A DNA stretch of 34,844 nucleotides from Alphaproteobacteria bacterium (GTDB lineage: Bacteria; Pseudomonadota; Alphaproteobacteria; Rhizobiales; Amorphaceae), in NCBI GenBank assembly GCA_030431335.1, contig JAUIJH010000042.1:1-34844 (forward strand), written 5' to 3'. Below, one piece after another: positions 19,124-27,554 of the stretch. The position numbers and the translations under genes are program-made. How positions within the stretch are numbered: position 1 is the stretch's first letter; each line of letters starts with the position of its first letter. Below the pieces are notes generated by a model. It was not told where the DNA came from and did not search any database. It saw only the letters and a list, made by a program, of their open reading frames with translations.

Positions 19124-20386
19124 CTAGAGGGTGGTGGCGGCCGCTTCCCCGCCTCGCGGTCCGGCCGCGGCGGACCGGCCGCCGAGGCGTTTGATCAGCC
19201 GCATTTCCAGCGCGCCGAACCCGACCAGCGCGGCGAGCGCATTGATCAGCCAGCCGAGGATGGGCACCACGTTGAGGAGCAGCATGACCAGGAGGCCGAT
19301 CACGAAGGTGCGCAGCCGCCCGGCCATGGTGGCGTGTCCGGCGCCGAAGCTGCGGAACACGCGGTGGGCGAACACGTAGACCCCGAGGAGATAGGCGAAG
19401 AAGGCCAGGAACCCCGCCAGGAGCAGGATCAGCGGGATCAGCGGCAGCCCGACGATGGTGATGACCGCCAGCGGGACGAGGCCGAGCAGCGTGGAAAGGC
19501 CGATCAGGCCGTAGCCGAGGCTGCGCCACACATGCCGCTCGGCGTCGGTGCGCAACGCCTCGACCGTGCGCGGCGCCAGGCCGAGAAAGAGGACGCCCAC
19601 GAGGACGAGGCCGAGGAGGAAGGCGGCGACCGCCCCGCCGATCATCCACCAGGTCGGCACCGCGAGGCCGATGGCTTCGCCCGCGCCCTTGCCGAACCGC
19701 TCGGCGAAGTCGGACGGCACGAACAGTTCGTGGCGCACGCGGTCCGGCGCCGCGACCGAGGCGGGGACGGTGGGCTCGTGCGGCGTCTGCGCGGTGAGGA
19801 TGCCGCCGACGCGCGCGTCGGGACCGAAGGCGATCGTGCGGCCGGCGAACCTCAGGTCGCCCTCGACGACGCCGTTGAGCTCGAGCCGCTCGGCGGTAAC
19901 GAGCGCGGCGCCCGACAAGGTGCCGTCGAGCACCACGGTGCGGGCCGCGGCGCGCGTGTTGCCGGCGATGGCGCTCGCCGAGCCCGTTCGCAGGCGGAAC
20001 GCGGCGACGGTCGCGTCCCCGCCCACCGCCGCGTCGAGGTTGACGATGGCGCCGGCGACGTAGAGGTCGCCACCGACATTGGCCTCCACGTCGACGTCGA
20101 AGCCGGCGATGTGGGCGTCGCGTTCGACCGGCTGCTTCAGTTCCACCCCGCCGCCGGCGAGAAAGAGGTTGCGCGCGCCCGCCTGCGGCGCGTCGGCGTC
20201 GTCGCCCGAGGCGTAGATGTCGCCGCCATGTTCGAGCGAGGCGGCGGCGGCCGTGCGCGAGGCCGACAGCGCGAACGCGAAGATCGCCACCAGCGCGGCC
20301 GCCAGGAGGCAAGCCAGCACCAGCGTGATGAAAAATGCGACGATGGCGTTGGCCGCCGTTCGCCATCTTGGCAATGATCGGTCCAT
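19124..20386 (-). CDS. Bactofilin-like polymer-forming membrane protein
   Basis: 420 residues. An N-terminal membrane helix (AIVAFFITLVLACLLAAAL, residues 14-33) is followed by a region of short beta-repeat units (residues 50-200; NVGGDLYVAGAIVNLDAAVG, GGDATVAAFRL, DGTLSGAALVTAERLELNG) like the right-handed beta helix of bactofilins. Then come three or four membrane helices (about residues 245-270, 300-350, 370-405) and a short Gly/Ala tail. A loss of such a scaffold would be expected to affect envelope organisation, but the specific job here is unknown. The ATG at 20386 follows AGGTG; an ATG at 20398 is an alternative. It is 81 bp upstream of the PPOX gene on the same strand and may lead the whole ATPase transcript. 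Confidence 0.75.
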   Translation of the reverse strand: MDRSLPRWRTAANAIVAFFITLVLACLLAAALVAIFAFALSASRTAAAASLEHGGDIYASGDDADAPQAGARNLFLAGGGVELKQPVERDAHIAGFDVDVEANVGGDLYVAGAIVNLDAAVGGDATVAAFRLRTGSASAIAGNTRAAARTVVLDGTLSGAALVTAERLELNGVVEGDLRFAGRTIAFGPDARVGGILTAQTPHEPTVPASVAAPDRVRHELFVPSDFAERFGKGAGEAIGLAVPTWWMIGGAVAAFLLGLVLVGVLFLGLAPRTVEALRTDAERHVWRSLGYGLIGLSTLLGLVPLAVITIVGLPLIPLILLLAGFLAFFAYLLGVYVFAHRVFRSFGAGHATMAGRLRTFVIGLLVMLLLNVVPILGWLINALAALVGFGALEMRLIKRLGGRSAAAGPRGGEAAATTL

Positions 20387-20442
20387 GACACACCTCATTC
20401 CACATCGATGCCCGACAATGGCCTGGCCGGACGGGACGCGTA

Positions 20443-20456
20443 TTGACGAAACGCAA
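20443..20456. promoter_or_regulatory. FNR/FixK-like box centred between two divergent starts
   Basis: TTGACGAAACGCAA has one perfect TTGAC half-site and CGCAA as the other half. Its centre is about 63 bp from the bactofilin-like start (20386) and 66 bp from the cbpA-like start (20516), so one bound dimer could serve both the N-ATPase side and the chaperone side. Confidence 0.5.
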
Positions 20457-20515
20457 CCCAATACCGCCCCGGCCGCCGAAAACGCTTTGCGCCGCCAGAC
20501 ACGAACGAGGTTCCC

Positions 20516-21469
20516 TTGAACGACGATCCCTATGACATTCTCGGCGTGTCGCGGACGGCGACGCAGGCGGAGATCCAGAAGGCGTACCGCAAGCTCGCCA
20601 AGTCGCATCATCCGGACCTCAATCCGGGCGATGCGTCGGCGGAGGAGCATTTCAAGGCGGCCTCGGGCGCCTACCAGCTCCTGAAGGATCCCGAGCAGCG
20701 GGGGCGCTTCGACCGAGGCGAGATCGACGCGTCGGGCGCGGAGCGTCCCCAGCACCGCTTCTACAAGGAATACGCCGACCAGGACCGCGGCGGGCGCTAT
20801 GCGAGCTCGGCCGGCTACGAGGACCTCGGCGACGCGTCGGACTTCTTCGCCGACCTGTTCGGTGGGGGCCGCGGTGGCGGTGGCGGGGGCGGTGGCGGCG
20901 GGCAGGGCACCCGCACGCGCTTCACCGCCCGCGGCCGGGACATGCACTACCACATCGACATCGACCTCCTCGATGCGGCGAACGGGGCGACCCGCCGGGT
21001 GACGATGCCGGACGGCGTCGCGCTCGACGTGTCCATTCCCGCCGGCATCCGCGATGGCGAAACGCTCCGGCTGCGTGGCAAGGGCGGGCCGGGCCTCGGC
21101 GACGGGCCGCCGGGCGACGCGCTGGTTGAGGTGGCGGTGCGGCCGCACCCGCTGTTCACGCGCGATGGCGACGACATCGTCGTCGAGGTGCCGATCGCCA
21201 TCGACGAGGCGGTGCTCGGCGCCAAGATCGAGGTGCCGACCATCGCCGGCAGCGTGCGGCTGACGGTGCCGGCGGGATCCTCGAGCGGCGACGTGCTGCG
21301 CCTGCGCGGGCGCGGCGTGAAGCCCAAGAGCCGGCCGCCCGGCAACCAGCGGGTGGTGCTGAAGGTGGTGGTGCCGAAGGAGCCGGATGCGGCCCTTCGC
21401 ACGGCCATGGAAGAGTTCCGCGAACGCCGCACGCTCGATCCGCGAGCCCAATGGAGGAAGAGCGCATGA
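20516..21469 (+). CDS. cbpA: CbpA-like DnaJ-family co-chaperone
   Basis: 317 residues. J domain at residues 4-70 with DPYDILGVSRTA, the HPD tripeptide in SHHPDLNPGD and FKAASGAYQLLKD. A Gly/Phe-like linker includes a run of about ten Gly (nearby DNA is a GGTGGC-type repeat at about 20872-20905). Two DnaJ C-terminal beta domains follow (ALDVSIPAGIRDGETLRLRG and TVPAGSSSGDVLRLRGRG). The Cys-rich zinc finger of true DnaJ is absent, which makes it CbpA class. The start is a TTG at 20516 with GAGG upstream. It is translationally coupled to the next gene (overlap of 4 bp). Confidence 0.9.
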   Translation: MNDDPYDILGVSRTATQAEIQKAYRKLAKSHHPDLNPGDASAEEHFKAASGAYQLLKDPEQRGRFDRGEIDASGAERPQHRFYKEYADQDRGGRYASSAGYEDLGDASDFFADLFGGGRGGGGGGGGGGQGTRTRFTARGRDMHYHIDIDLLDAANGATRRVTMPDGVALDVSIPAGIRDGETLRLRGKGGPGLGDGPPGDALVEVAVRPHPLFTRDGDDIVVEVPIAIDEAVLGAKIEVPTIAGSVRLTVPAGSSSGDVLRLRGRGVKPKSRPPGNQRVVLKVVVPKEPDAALRTAMEEFRERRTLDPRAQWRKSA

Positions 21470-21804
21470 CGAGGATGAACGAAGCGCAGGTGGTGGCCGA
21501 AGTGACCGAGGTGACGCTGTCGCGCCTGCGGGTCTGGGTCGGCGACGGCTGGGTGCTGCCCTCGCGGCGCGACGACGGCGCGCCGGAGTTCGATGCCATC
21601 GATATCGCCCGGCTCCGCCTCGTCTGCCACCTGAAGGACGAGTTGAACATCAACGACGAGGCGATCCCCGTCGTCCTGTCGCTGCTCGACCAGCTCCACG
21701 GCGTCAGGCGCGAGTTGAAGGCGCTCGCCGGCGCGCTCGACCGGCAGCCCGAGCACGTGCGCAACGAACTCCTCGCCGCCTACCGCGCGGACACCGAACG
21801 GTAG
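21466..21804 (+). CDS. cbpM: CbpM-like modulator of the DnaJ-family co-chaperone
   Basis: 112-residue MerR-like small protein. CbpM inhibits CbpA by binding its J domain. The N-terminal segment (VVAEVTEVTLSRLRVWVGDGW) is the MerR-type helix-turn-helix-like fold, then LPSRRDDGAPEFDAIDIARL and a C-terminal helix pair (LLDQLHGVRRELKALAGAL). Of two in-frame starts I use the ATG at 21466, because GGAGGAAG lies 6 nt upstream and it forms ATGA with the cbpA stop; the ATG at 21451 would place that ribosome site inside the gene. Confidence 0.85.
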   Translation: MTRMNEAQVVAEVTEVTLSRLRVWVGDGWVLPSRRDDGAPEFDAIDIARLRLVCHLKDELNINDEAIPVVLSLLDQLHGVRRELKALAGALDRQPEHVRNELLAAYRADTER

Positions 21805-21869
21805 GCGGCGCCTCGCGCGCGCCCCCTCCGGTCTTCGCGGCTATTCGCGGCGGAGTGCCGCGTCGAGGA

Positions 21870-21883
21870 TTGACGAACATCAA
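21870..21883. promoter_or_regulatory. FNR/FixK-type box ahead of the first universal stress protein gene
   Basis: TTGACGAACATCAA carries consensus half-sites TTGAC and ATCAA with a 4-nt spacer. The centre is about 60 bp upstream of the ATG at 21937. Activation from -41.5 would give a leader of about 19 nt, enough for the GGGAGG ribosome site. Confidence 0.65.
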
Positions 21884-21936
21884 ATATTCGGCGCGGCGAA
21901 CGGCCATTGTCCTGTCTTGATTAGCGGGAGGCTTCG

Positions 21937-22773
21937 ATGGCTGAAATAAAGACGATCCTCGTACAGGCTTCGAAAGACGATGTCGGTGCCGAGCTCCTTG
22001 CCGAGGCGGCGGCGTTCGCGGTGAAGCGCAATCTTCACCTGGTGGCGCTGGCGGTCGGACTGGAGCCGATGCCGCTTTATGGCGGCCCCTACGATGTGCC
22101 GGTGGAGGGTTACCTCAAGGAGCTGCAAGCCGCCCGCGACGAAGTGAAGGCGACGGTGGAGTGGGCGCAGGGGCGTCTGGCACCGACCGGCGCATCGTTC
22201 GAGGTTCGCGGCATCGTGGCGACGACGGCGAGCGCCGGCGGCGCCATCGCCCGGCAGGCCCGCTACGCGGACCTCACGATCCTGGCGCGGGACGATACCG
22301 AGGGCGACTGGCACCGGCTCGTCTATGCGGCGCTGTTCGAGAGCGGCGGCCCGGTGATCCTGTGGCCGCGCGGGGCCGAGCTCGAAAAGATCGGCGCCCG
22401 CGTGGTGATCGGCTGGGACGCGGGGCGGGAAGCGGCCCGCGCCGTGCGCGACGCGCTCGACCTGATCACCGGGGCGCAGGACATCCGCATCGTCGTCGTC
22501 GACCCTCAGATCGGGCCCGACAGTCACGGCGAAGAGCCCGGCGCGGACCTCGCGGCCATGCTCGCCCGGCACGGCCTGCCCGTGACGGTGGACGCGATCC
22601 CGCGGGAAAACCGGTCGATCGCCGAGGCGATCCTGAGCCACGCGCAGTCGATCGACGCCGATCTCATCGTCATGGGCGCGTACGGCCATTCGCGCCTGTC
22701 GGAGATCATCCTGGGCGGCGCCACCCGCGACATGATGGAAGCGACGAAGCGCCCCGTGATGATGTCGCACTGA
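21937..22773 (+). CDS. Tandem-domain universal stress protein (UspA family)
   Basis: 278 residues with two UspA-like domains (about 1-140 and 150-278). The second has the ATP-binding signature G-x2-G-x9-G in MGAYGHSRLSEIILGGATRDM near the C-terminus; the first appears degenerate. A GGGAGG ribosome site precedes the ATG. Such proteins are typical of FNR/FixK or oxygen-limitation regulons in alphaproteobacteria. A strong hairpin follows the stop codon. Confidence 0.9.
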   Translation: MAEIKTILVQASKDDVGAELLAEAAAFAVKRNLHLVALAVGLEPMPLYGGPYDVPVEGYLKELQAARDEVKATVEWAQGRLAPTGASFEVRGIVATTASAGGAIARQARYADLTILARDDTEGDWHRLVYAALFESGGPVILWPRGAELEKIGARVVIGWDAGREAARAVRDALDLITGAQDIRIVVVDPQIGPDSHGEEPGADLAAMLARHGLPVTVDAIPRENRSIAEAILSHAQSIDADLIVMGAYGHSRLSEIILGGATRDMMEATKRPVMMSH

Positions 22774-22786
22774 CGCCGGCACCATC

Positions 22787-22825
22787 CGCTCGGGCGGCGC
22801 GGCAGACAGACGCGCCGCCCGAGCG
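22787..22825 (+). terminator. Hairpin terminator candidate after the universal stress protein gene
   Basis: Fifteen-bp perfect inverted arms (22787-22801 and 22811-22825) around a 9-nt loop, beginning 14 bp after the stop codon. A short CCTTTCC follows, so it is only weakly like a Rho-independent terminator. The stem is very GC-rich and should be stable. Confidence 0.5.
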
Positions 22826-22906
22826 CGTGAGCCTTTCCGAACAATCGCGACCCGGCGGCCAGGCAAGGTGAGCGGGCCGGCCGGGCGGGGCATGGGAACC
22901 GGCGAC

Positions 22907-24637
22907 ATGTACTTCCTCGCTCTCGCCATGGATTTCGACGGCACCATCGCCAACAAGGGCGTCGTCGACCGGCCGACGCGCGAGGCGCTGCGGCGGCTCA
23001 AGCAGAGCGGCCGCCGGCTGATCCTCGTCACCGGCCGCGAACTCCCCGACCTTGCGCGCGTCGTCGACGATCTCACGCTGTTCGACCGGGTCGTCGCCGA
23101 AAACGGGGCGCTCGTCTACGATCCGGCGTCGGGTCGCGAGCGCGTCATCGGCACGCCGCCGCCGGCCGCGTTCGTCGAGCGCCTCGAGGCCTTGGGCGTG
23201 GCGCCGGTGTCGGTGGGCCGCGCGATCGTGGCGACGTGGGAGCCGCATCAGGACAAGGTGCTGCAGGCGATCCACGAGCTGGGGCTCGAACTCCAGATCG
23301 TCTTCAACAAGGGCGCCGTGATGGTGCTGCCGACCGGCGTCAACAAGGACACCGGCCTCCATGCCGCGCTCGACGAGCTGGGCCTGTCCATCAACAACAC
23401 TGTGGGCGTGGGGGATGCGGAAAACGATCACGCGTTCCTGCGCGGGTGCGGATGCTCCGCGGCCGTCGCCAACGCGCTTGCCAGCGTGAAGGACGAGGTC
23501 GACATCCGCCTCGCCGCCGACCATGGCGCCGGGGTGGTGGAGCTGATCGAGCGGATCATCGCGGACGACGCCCTGCTCGCGCCGCCGGCCCGCCACTGCG
23601 TCGCCTTCGGTACGCTGGCGGACGCGGGCTGCGCCGACCTCGCGCCCTCTGAGGGCAACGTCCTCATCGTCGGCGGCTCGGAGAGCGGCAAGACCCGGCT
23701 GGCGATCGCGTTGACGGAGAACATGGCGGCGAAGGGCTTCGAGTTTGCCGTCATCGACCCCGAGAGCGACTATGCGGGGCTCGCGCACACCGTCGCCATC
23801 GGCACCGAGACAACGGCGCCGCTGCTGAGCGAGGCGCTCCAGCTTCTCGGCGAGGCGCGGGTCAACGTCGTCGTCTGCACGCAGGCGCTGACCATCGGCG
23901 CACGCCAGTCCTTCCTGGCCGACTTCCTCGGCGAGGTGGCCGCGATGCGCGAGCGGACCGGGCGCCCCCATTGGCTCGTGGTCGACGAAGCGCACCAGGT
24001 CCTGCCCAGCGGCGGCGAGGCGTCCGACCGCATCGAGGAGACCGGCGCCCGCGCGACCGTCCTGGTCACCCTGTCGCCGCACGTCCTGTCCCACCGGGTG
24101 CTGCGCTCGGTGGGCACGGTGCTGGCGCTGGGGGAGGGCGCGCCGCAGTTCATCGCCGATATCGCCGAGCGGCTCGGCATCGACCCTCCGGCGGACCTCG
24201 GCGTTCCGGGCGATGTGCAGCTCATCAGGTGGAAGCCGGGGTCCGGCGCGGTTCCGGCGCTGGTCGACCTGCTGCCCTGCGGCCGGCCGCACCTGCGCCA
24301 CCGGGGCAAATACGCCCTCGGCGACGTCGGATCGTGGCACAGCTTCTATTTTCGCGGGCCGCGCAAACGGCTCAACCGGCCGGCCAACAATCTCTACAGC
24401 TTCATGGAAATCGCGGCCGAAATCGGCGACGAGGTGTGGGAGCACCATCTGCGCGCGGGCGACTATACGGCCTGGTTCCGCCACGTCATCAAGGACGAGG
24501 AGCTCGCCCGCGTCGCCGAGCGGCTGGAAGACGACGAGACCGTGAGCGCCACCGACAGCCGCCGGGCCATCGCCGAGGCGGTGGTCGAGCGCTATGCCGG
24601 GCCGGCCGACGAATGGCGCCGGCCGGCGGGGGACTGA
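22907..24637 (+). CDS. HAD-family phosphatase fused to a P-loop ATPase domain
   Basis: 576 residues. Residues 1-220 form a Cof-type HAD phosphatase: DFDGTIA (nucleophile Asp9 and Asp11), LVTGRELPDL, and GVGDAENDHAFL. A second module has Walker A VGGSESGKTR (about residue 254) and Walker B HWLVVDEAHQ (about residue 358), like HerA/VirD4-class ATPases. The C-terminal 130 residues (NNLYSFMEIAAEIGDEVWEH, RAGDYTAWFRHVIKDEELA) form a helical domain I have seen attached to such proteins. Substrate unknown. The ATG at 22907 puts the HAD motif at its usual place; GTG 22868 and ATG 22892 are alternatives. It ends only 4 bp from the convergent ppsA stop. Confidence 0.8.
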   Translation: MYFLALAMDFDGTIANKGVVDRPTREALRRLKQSGRRLILVTGRELPDLARVVDDLTLFDRVVAENGALVYDPASGRERVIGTPPPAAFVERLEALGVAPVSVGRAIVATWEPHQDKVLQAIHELGLELQIVFNKGAVMVLPTGVNKDTGLHAALDELGLSINNTVGVGDAENDHAFLRGCGCSAAVANALASVKDEVDIRLAADHGAGVVELIERIIADDALLAPPARHCVAFGTLADAGCADLAPSEGNVLIVGGSESGKTRLAIALTENMAAKGFEFAVIDPESDYAGLAHTVAIGTETTAPLLSEALQLLGEARVNVVVCTQALTIGARQSFLADFLGEVAAMRERTGRPHWLVVDEAHQVLPSGGEASDRIEETGARATVLVTLSPHVLSHRVLRSVGTVLALGEGAPQFIADIAERLGIDPPADLGVPGDVQLIRWKPGSGAVPALVDLLPCGRPHLRHRGKYALGDVGSWHSFYFRGPRKRLNRPANNLYSFMEIAAEIGDEVWEHHLRAGDYTAWFRHVIKDEELARVAERLEDDETVSATDSRRAIAEAVVERYAGPADEWRRPAGD

Positions 24638-24641
24638 CCCG

Positions 24642-27047
24642 TCAGGCCGAAGCCCGCAGGCCGGGCGTACCCTGCTCCTGTTCGGCGCCCGCGACGACCC
24701 GCTTGACCGCGACGAAGCTGTCGGGCGTCACGGAGATGGAATCGATCCCCTCGCCCACGAGGAAGGCCGCGAACTCGGGGTGGTCGCTCGGCGCCTGGCC
24801 GCACAGGCCGACGACGGAGCCGGCGGCGTGCGCCTCGCGGATGACGGTGGAGATCATCCATTTCACGGCCGCATCGCTTTCGTCGAAGAGGTCCGACAGG
24901 AGATCCGAATCGCGGTCGACGCCCAGCGTCAGCTGCGTCAGATCGTTGGAGCCGATGGAGAAGCCGTCGAAGCGCTCCGCGAACGCCTTGGCGAGGATGA
25001 CGTTGGACGGGATCTCCGCCATCACGAACACCTCCAGTCCGTCCTCGCCCCGCTTCAGCCCGTGTTCGGCCATCACCGCCAGCACCTTGTCGGCCTCGCC
25101 GATCGAGCGGCAGAACGGGATCATCACCGCGACGTTGGCGAACCCCATCTCGCCCCGCAGCTTGGCGATGGCGCGGCACTCCAGCGCGAAGGCGTCGCGA
25201 TAGGCGTCGGCCGCATAGCGCGACGCGCCGCGAAAGCCGAGCATCGGGTTCTCCTCGGTCGGCTCGAACGCGGCGCCGCCCAGCAGGCTGGCGTATTCGT
25301 TGGTCTTGAAATCGCTGAACCGGACGAGGCAGCGCCTGGGGTGGACGACGGCGGCGATCTTGCCGAGGCTGCGGGCGAGGGCATCGACGAAATAGTCCGA
25401 GCGGTCGTCGTAGCCTTCGGCCAGCTTCTCGATCTCGACGCGCACGGCCGGGTCGCGCACCGCCTCGAAGCGCGCCAGCGCCATCGGGTGCACCCGGATC
25501 TGGTTGGCGATGACGAACTCCATCCGCGCCAGGCCGATCCCGTCGGCGGGCAGGCGCCACCAGCGGAACGCGGCGCCCGGATTGGCGAGGTTCAGCATCA
25601 CCTTGGTGCGGGTCTGCGGCAGGTCCGTCAGCGAGACGGTCTCGGAGGAGAATTGCGCCGTCCCGTCATAGACGAACCCGGTGTCGCCCTCCGCGCACGA
25701 CAGCGTCACGCTCTGGCCGGAGTGGAGGCGCTCGGTCGCGTCGCCGGTGCCCACGATCGCCGGCACGCCGAGTTCGCGGCTGACGATGGCCGCATGCGAC
25801 GTGCGCCCGCCATGGTCGGTGACGATGGCGGCGGCCCGCTTCATGACGGGCACCCAGTCGGGATCGGTGGTGCGCGTCACCAGGATCGCCCCGTCGATGA
25901 AGTTGGCCTGGTCGGCCACGTCCTCGATCAGGCAGACCTCGCCGGCGGCGACCGCATCGCCGATGGCGAGCCCGGTGAGCAGCGTCTCGCCCTTCTGCGC
26001 GATGGTGTAGGTGGACAGCGCCGACGCGTCCTCCTGCGAGCGCACCGTCTCGGGCCGCGCCTGGACGATATAGAGGCGGCCGTTGCCGCCGTCCTTGGCC
26101 CACTCGATGTCCATCGGGCAGCCGTAATGGTCCTCGATGGTGACGGCCCAGCGGGCCAGCGTCAGGACATCGTCGTCGGACAGGACGAGGCGCTTCCGCT
26201 CGATCTTGGAGGTCGGCACGGTCCGGGTCCGCTCCGCGCCGGTGCCGTAGATCATCTTGATCTCCTTGGCCCCGCGGCGCTTCTCGATGATCGGCGTGAG
26301 GGCGGCATCGGCCAGGAACGGCTTGTAGACGACGAACTCGTCCGGATCGACGGCGCCCTGCACCACGGTCTCGCCGAGGCCCCAGGCGGCGTTGATGACG
26401 ACGACCCGGTCGAAGCCGCTGTCGGGGTCGATGGTGAACATCACGCCGGAGCCGCCGATGTCGGTGCGCACCATGAGCTGCACGCCGACCGACAGCGCGA
26501 CGGCGAGATGGTCGAAGCCCTTCGCGTCGCGGTAGGAGATGGCGCGGGCGGTGAAGAGGGAGGCGAAGCAGCGCTTCACCGCCTCGAGCAGCGCCTCGCT
26601 GCCGCTGACGTTGAGGAAGGTCTCCTGCTGGCCGGCGAAGCTCGCGTCGGCGAGATCCTCCGCCGTGGCGCTCGAGCGCACGGCCACGGACACGTCCGCC
26701 TGGCCGACCTTGCGGCTGAGGTCGCGATAGGCGCCGGTGATCGCCTGCGCCATGTCCATCGGCCACGGCGCGGCGACGATGGCCTGGCGGATGGCGCGCG
26801 CGGCGTCCGGCAGGGATGCGCGCTTGGCGGCGAGATCGTCCAGATGGCGCCGGAGCCGCGGCTCCAGCTCGTTGGCGGCGATGAACTGGCGATAGGCAGA
26901 GGCGGACGTCGCGAAGCCGGGCGGAACGTCGATCCCCTTGGAGCCAAGCTCGGCGATCATCTCGCCGAGGGAGGCGTTCTTGCCGCCCACCTCGCCGACA
27001 TTGCCGCGGCGCATCGTCTCGAGCCAGATGATCGTGTCGTTGCTCAT
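24642..27047 (-). CDS. ppsA: Phosphoenolpyruvate synthase (pyruvate, water dikinase)
   Basis: 801 residues, normal length for PpsA. It interconverts pyruvate + ATP + water with PEP + AMP + phosphate. Domains in order: ATP-grasp N-terminal domain (GGKNASLGEM, SVAVRSSATAEDLADASFAG), the swivelling phospho-His domain with TDHGGRTSHAAIVSRELGVP (His about residue 415), and the PEP/pyruvate barrel (GIGLARMEFVIA, SIGSNDLTQLTLGVDRD, GLCGQAPSDHPEF with the catalytic Cys). It is preceded by an FNR-type box at 27122-27135, so its expression may rise under low oxygen, favouring gluconeogenic or energy-saving use of pyruvate. Confidence 0.95.
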   Translation of the reverse strand: MSNDTIIWLETMRRGNVGEVGGKNASLGEMIAELGSKGIDVPPGFATSASAYRQFIAANELEPRLRRHLDDLAAKRASLPDAARAIRQAIVAAPWPMDMAQAITGAYRDLSRKVGQADVSVAVRSSATAEDLADASFAGQQETFLNVSGSEALLEAVKRCFASLFTARAISYRDAKGFDHLAVALSVGVQLMVRTDIGGSGVMFTIDPDSGFDRVVVINAAWGLGETVVQGAVDPDEFVVYKPFLADAALTPIIEKRRGAKEIKMIYGTGAERTRTVPTSKIERKRLVLSDDDVLTLARWAVTIEDHYGCPMDIEWAKDGGNGRLYIVQARPETVRSQEDASALSTYTIAQKGETLLTGLAIGDAVAAGEVCLIEDVADQANFIDGAILVTRTTDPDWVPVMKRAAAIVTDHGGRTSHAAIVSRELGVPAIVGTGDATERLHSGQSVTLSCAEGDTGFVYDGTAQFSSETVSLTDLPQTRTKVMLNLANPGAAFRWWRLPADGIGLARMEFVIANQIRVHPMALARFEAVRDPAVRVEIEKLAEGYDDRSDYFVDALARSLGKIAAVVHPRRCLVRFSDFKTNEYASLLGGAAFEPTEENPMLGFRGASRYAADAYRDAFALECRAIAKLRGEMGFANVAVMIPFCRSIGEADKVLAVMAEHGLKRGEDGLEVFVMAEIPSNVILAKAFAERFDGFSIGSNDLTQLTLGVDRDSDLLSDLFDESDAAVKWMISTVIREAHAAGSVVGLCGQAPSDHPEFAAFLVGEGIDSISVTPDSFVAVKRVVAGAEQEQGTPGLRASA

Positions 27048-27121
27048 GCCAGGGCCCCTCCTTGGTCGGGCAAGCCCGTCCTGCCCGCCCGATACCCTCG
27101 CGGGAGCGCGCGGGCGATCGG

Positions 27122-27135
27122 TTGACGACGGTCAA
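27122..27135. promoter_or_regulatory. FNR/FixK-type box, perfect palindrome, ahead of ppsA
   Basis: TTGACGACGGTCAA has perfect TTGAC/GTCAA half-sites. The centre is about 81 bp upstream of the ppsA start at 27047 (minus). It overlaps the last codons and stop (27132-27134) of the preceding gene, so part of the site is constrained by coding. It indicates that ppsA has its own promoter within the cluster. Confidence 0.65.
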
Positions 27136-27506
27136 TCGCCCTGTGGCAGCGCCTTGCTGGCGACGACGCGGAAGGTGCGCTCGTGGCCGTCGTGCTCGAG
27201 GATCGACACGTACTCGCCGACCTGGAAAACGTGGGATCCGAAGCGGTAGCCGGGCTCGTCGTCGGCATCGTCGGCGGGGTCGAAATCGAACACCCATTGC
27301 CCGTCGGCCCGCAGCACCAGGGTGCCGAGCTCGGTGACGGCACCGTCCCAGAAGCGGGTGACGGCACAGCGCTCGGCGAGTTCGCGCCAGGCGTTCTTGT
27401 CGAGATAGCCCTCGCCGTCGAGCGGGGCGCGGAAGAGATATCCGCGCCGCGCGCTGCCCTCGGGCATCTCGTGATCGCGGGCGAGCTCAAGTCGGATTTC
27501 GTGCAT
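27132..27506 (-). CDS. Unrecognised 124-residue protein
   Basis: Not recognised. It begins MHEIRLELARDHEMPEGSAR and contains GYLFRAPLDGEGYLD, CAVTRFWDGAV, LVLRADGQWVFDFDPADDAD and VGEYVSILEHDGHERTFRVV. The pattern suggests an all-beta soluble protein without Cys clusters or membrane segments. GGGAGAACGGC precedes the ATG at 27506. It lies 48 bp after the FNR-like regulator gene on the same strand and ends in the ppsA box, so it may be co-transcribed with the regulator. Confidence 0.7.
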   Translation of the reverse strand: MHEIRLELARDHEMPEGSARRGYLFRAPLDGEGYLDKNAWRELAERCAVTRFWDGAVTELGTLVLRADGQWVFDFDPADDADDEPGYRFGSHVFQVGEYVSILEHDGHERTFRVVASKALPQGD

Positions 27507-27554
27507 GCCGTTCTCCCTTGCCGGACGGTGTGGGCGGTTGGTGGCGGGTTCGCC

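Noticed and set aside
20872-20905. GGTGGC-rich simple repeat
   Set aside because: It codes the poly-Gly linker of the CbpA-like protein, usual for this family; not a mobile or regulatory repeat.
21910-21930. Possible further FNR half-site (TTGAT) just before the first stress protein gene
   Set aside because: The second half is GGGAG, not ATCAA or GTCAA; it overlaps the ribosome binding site.
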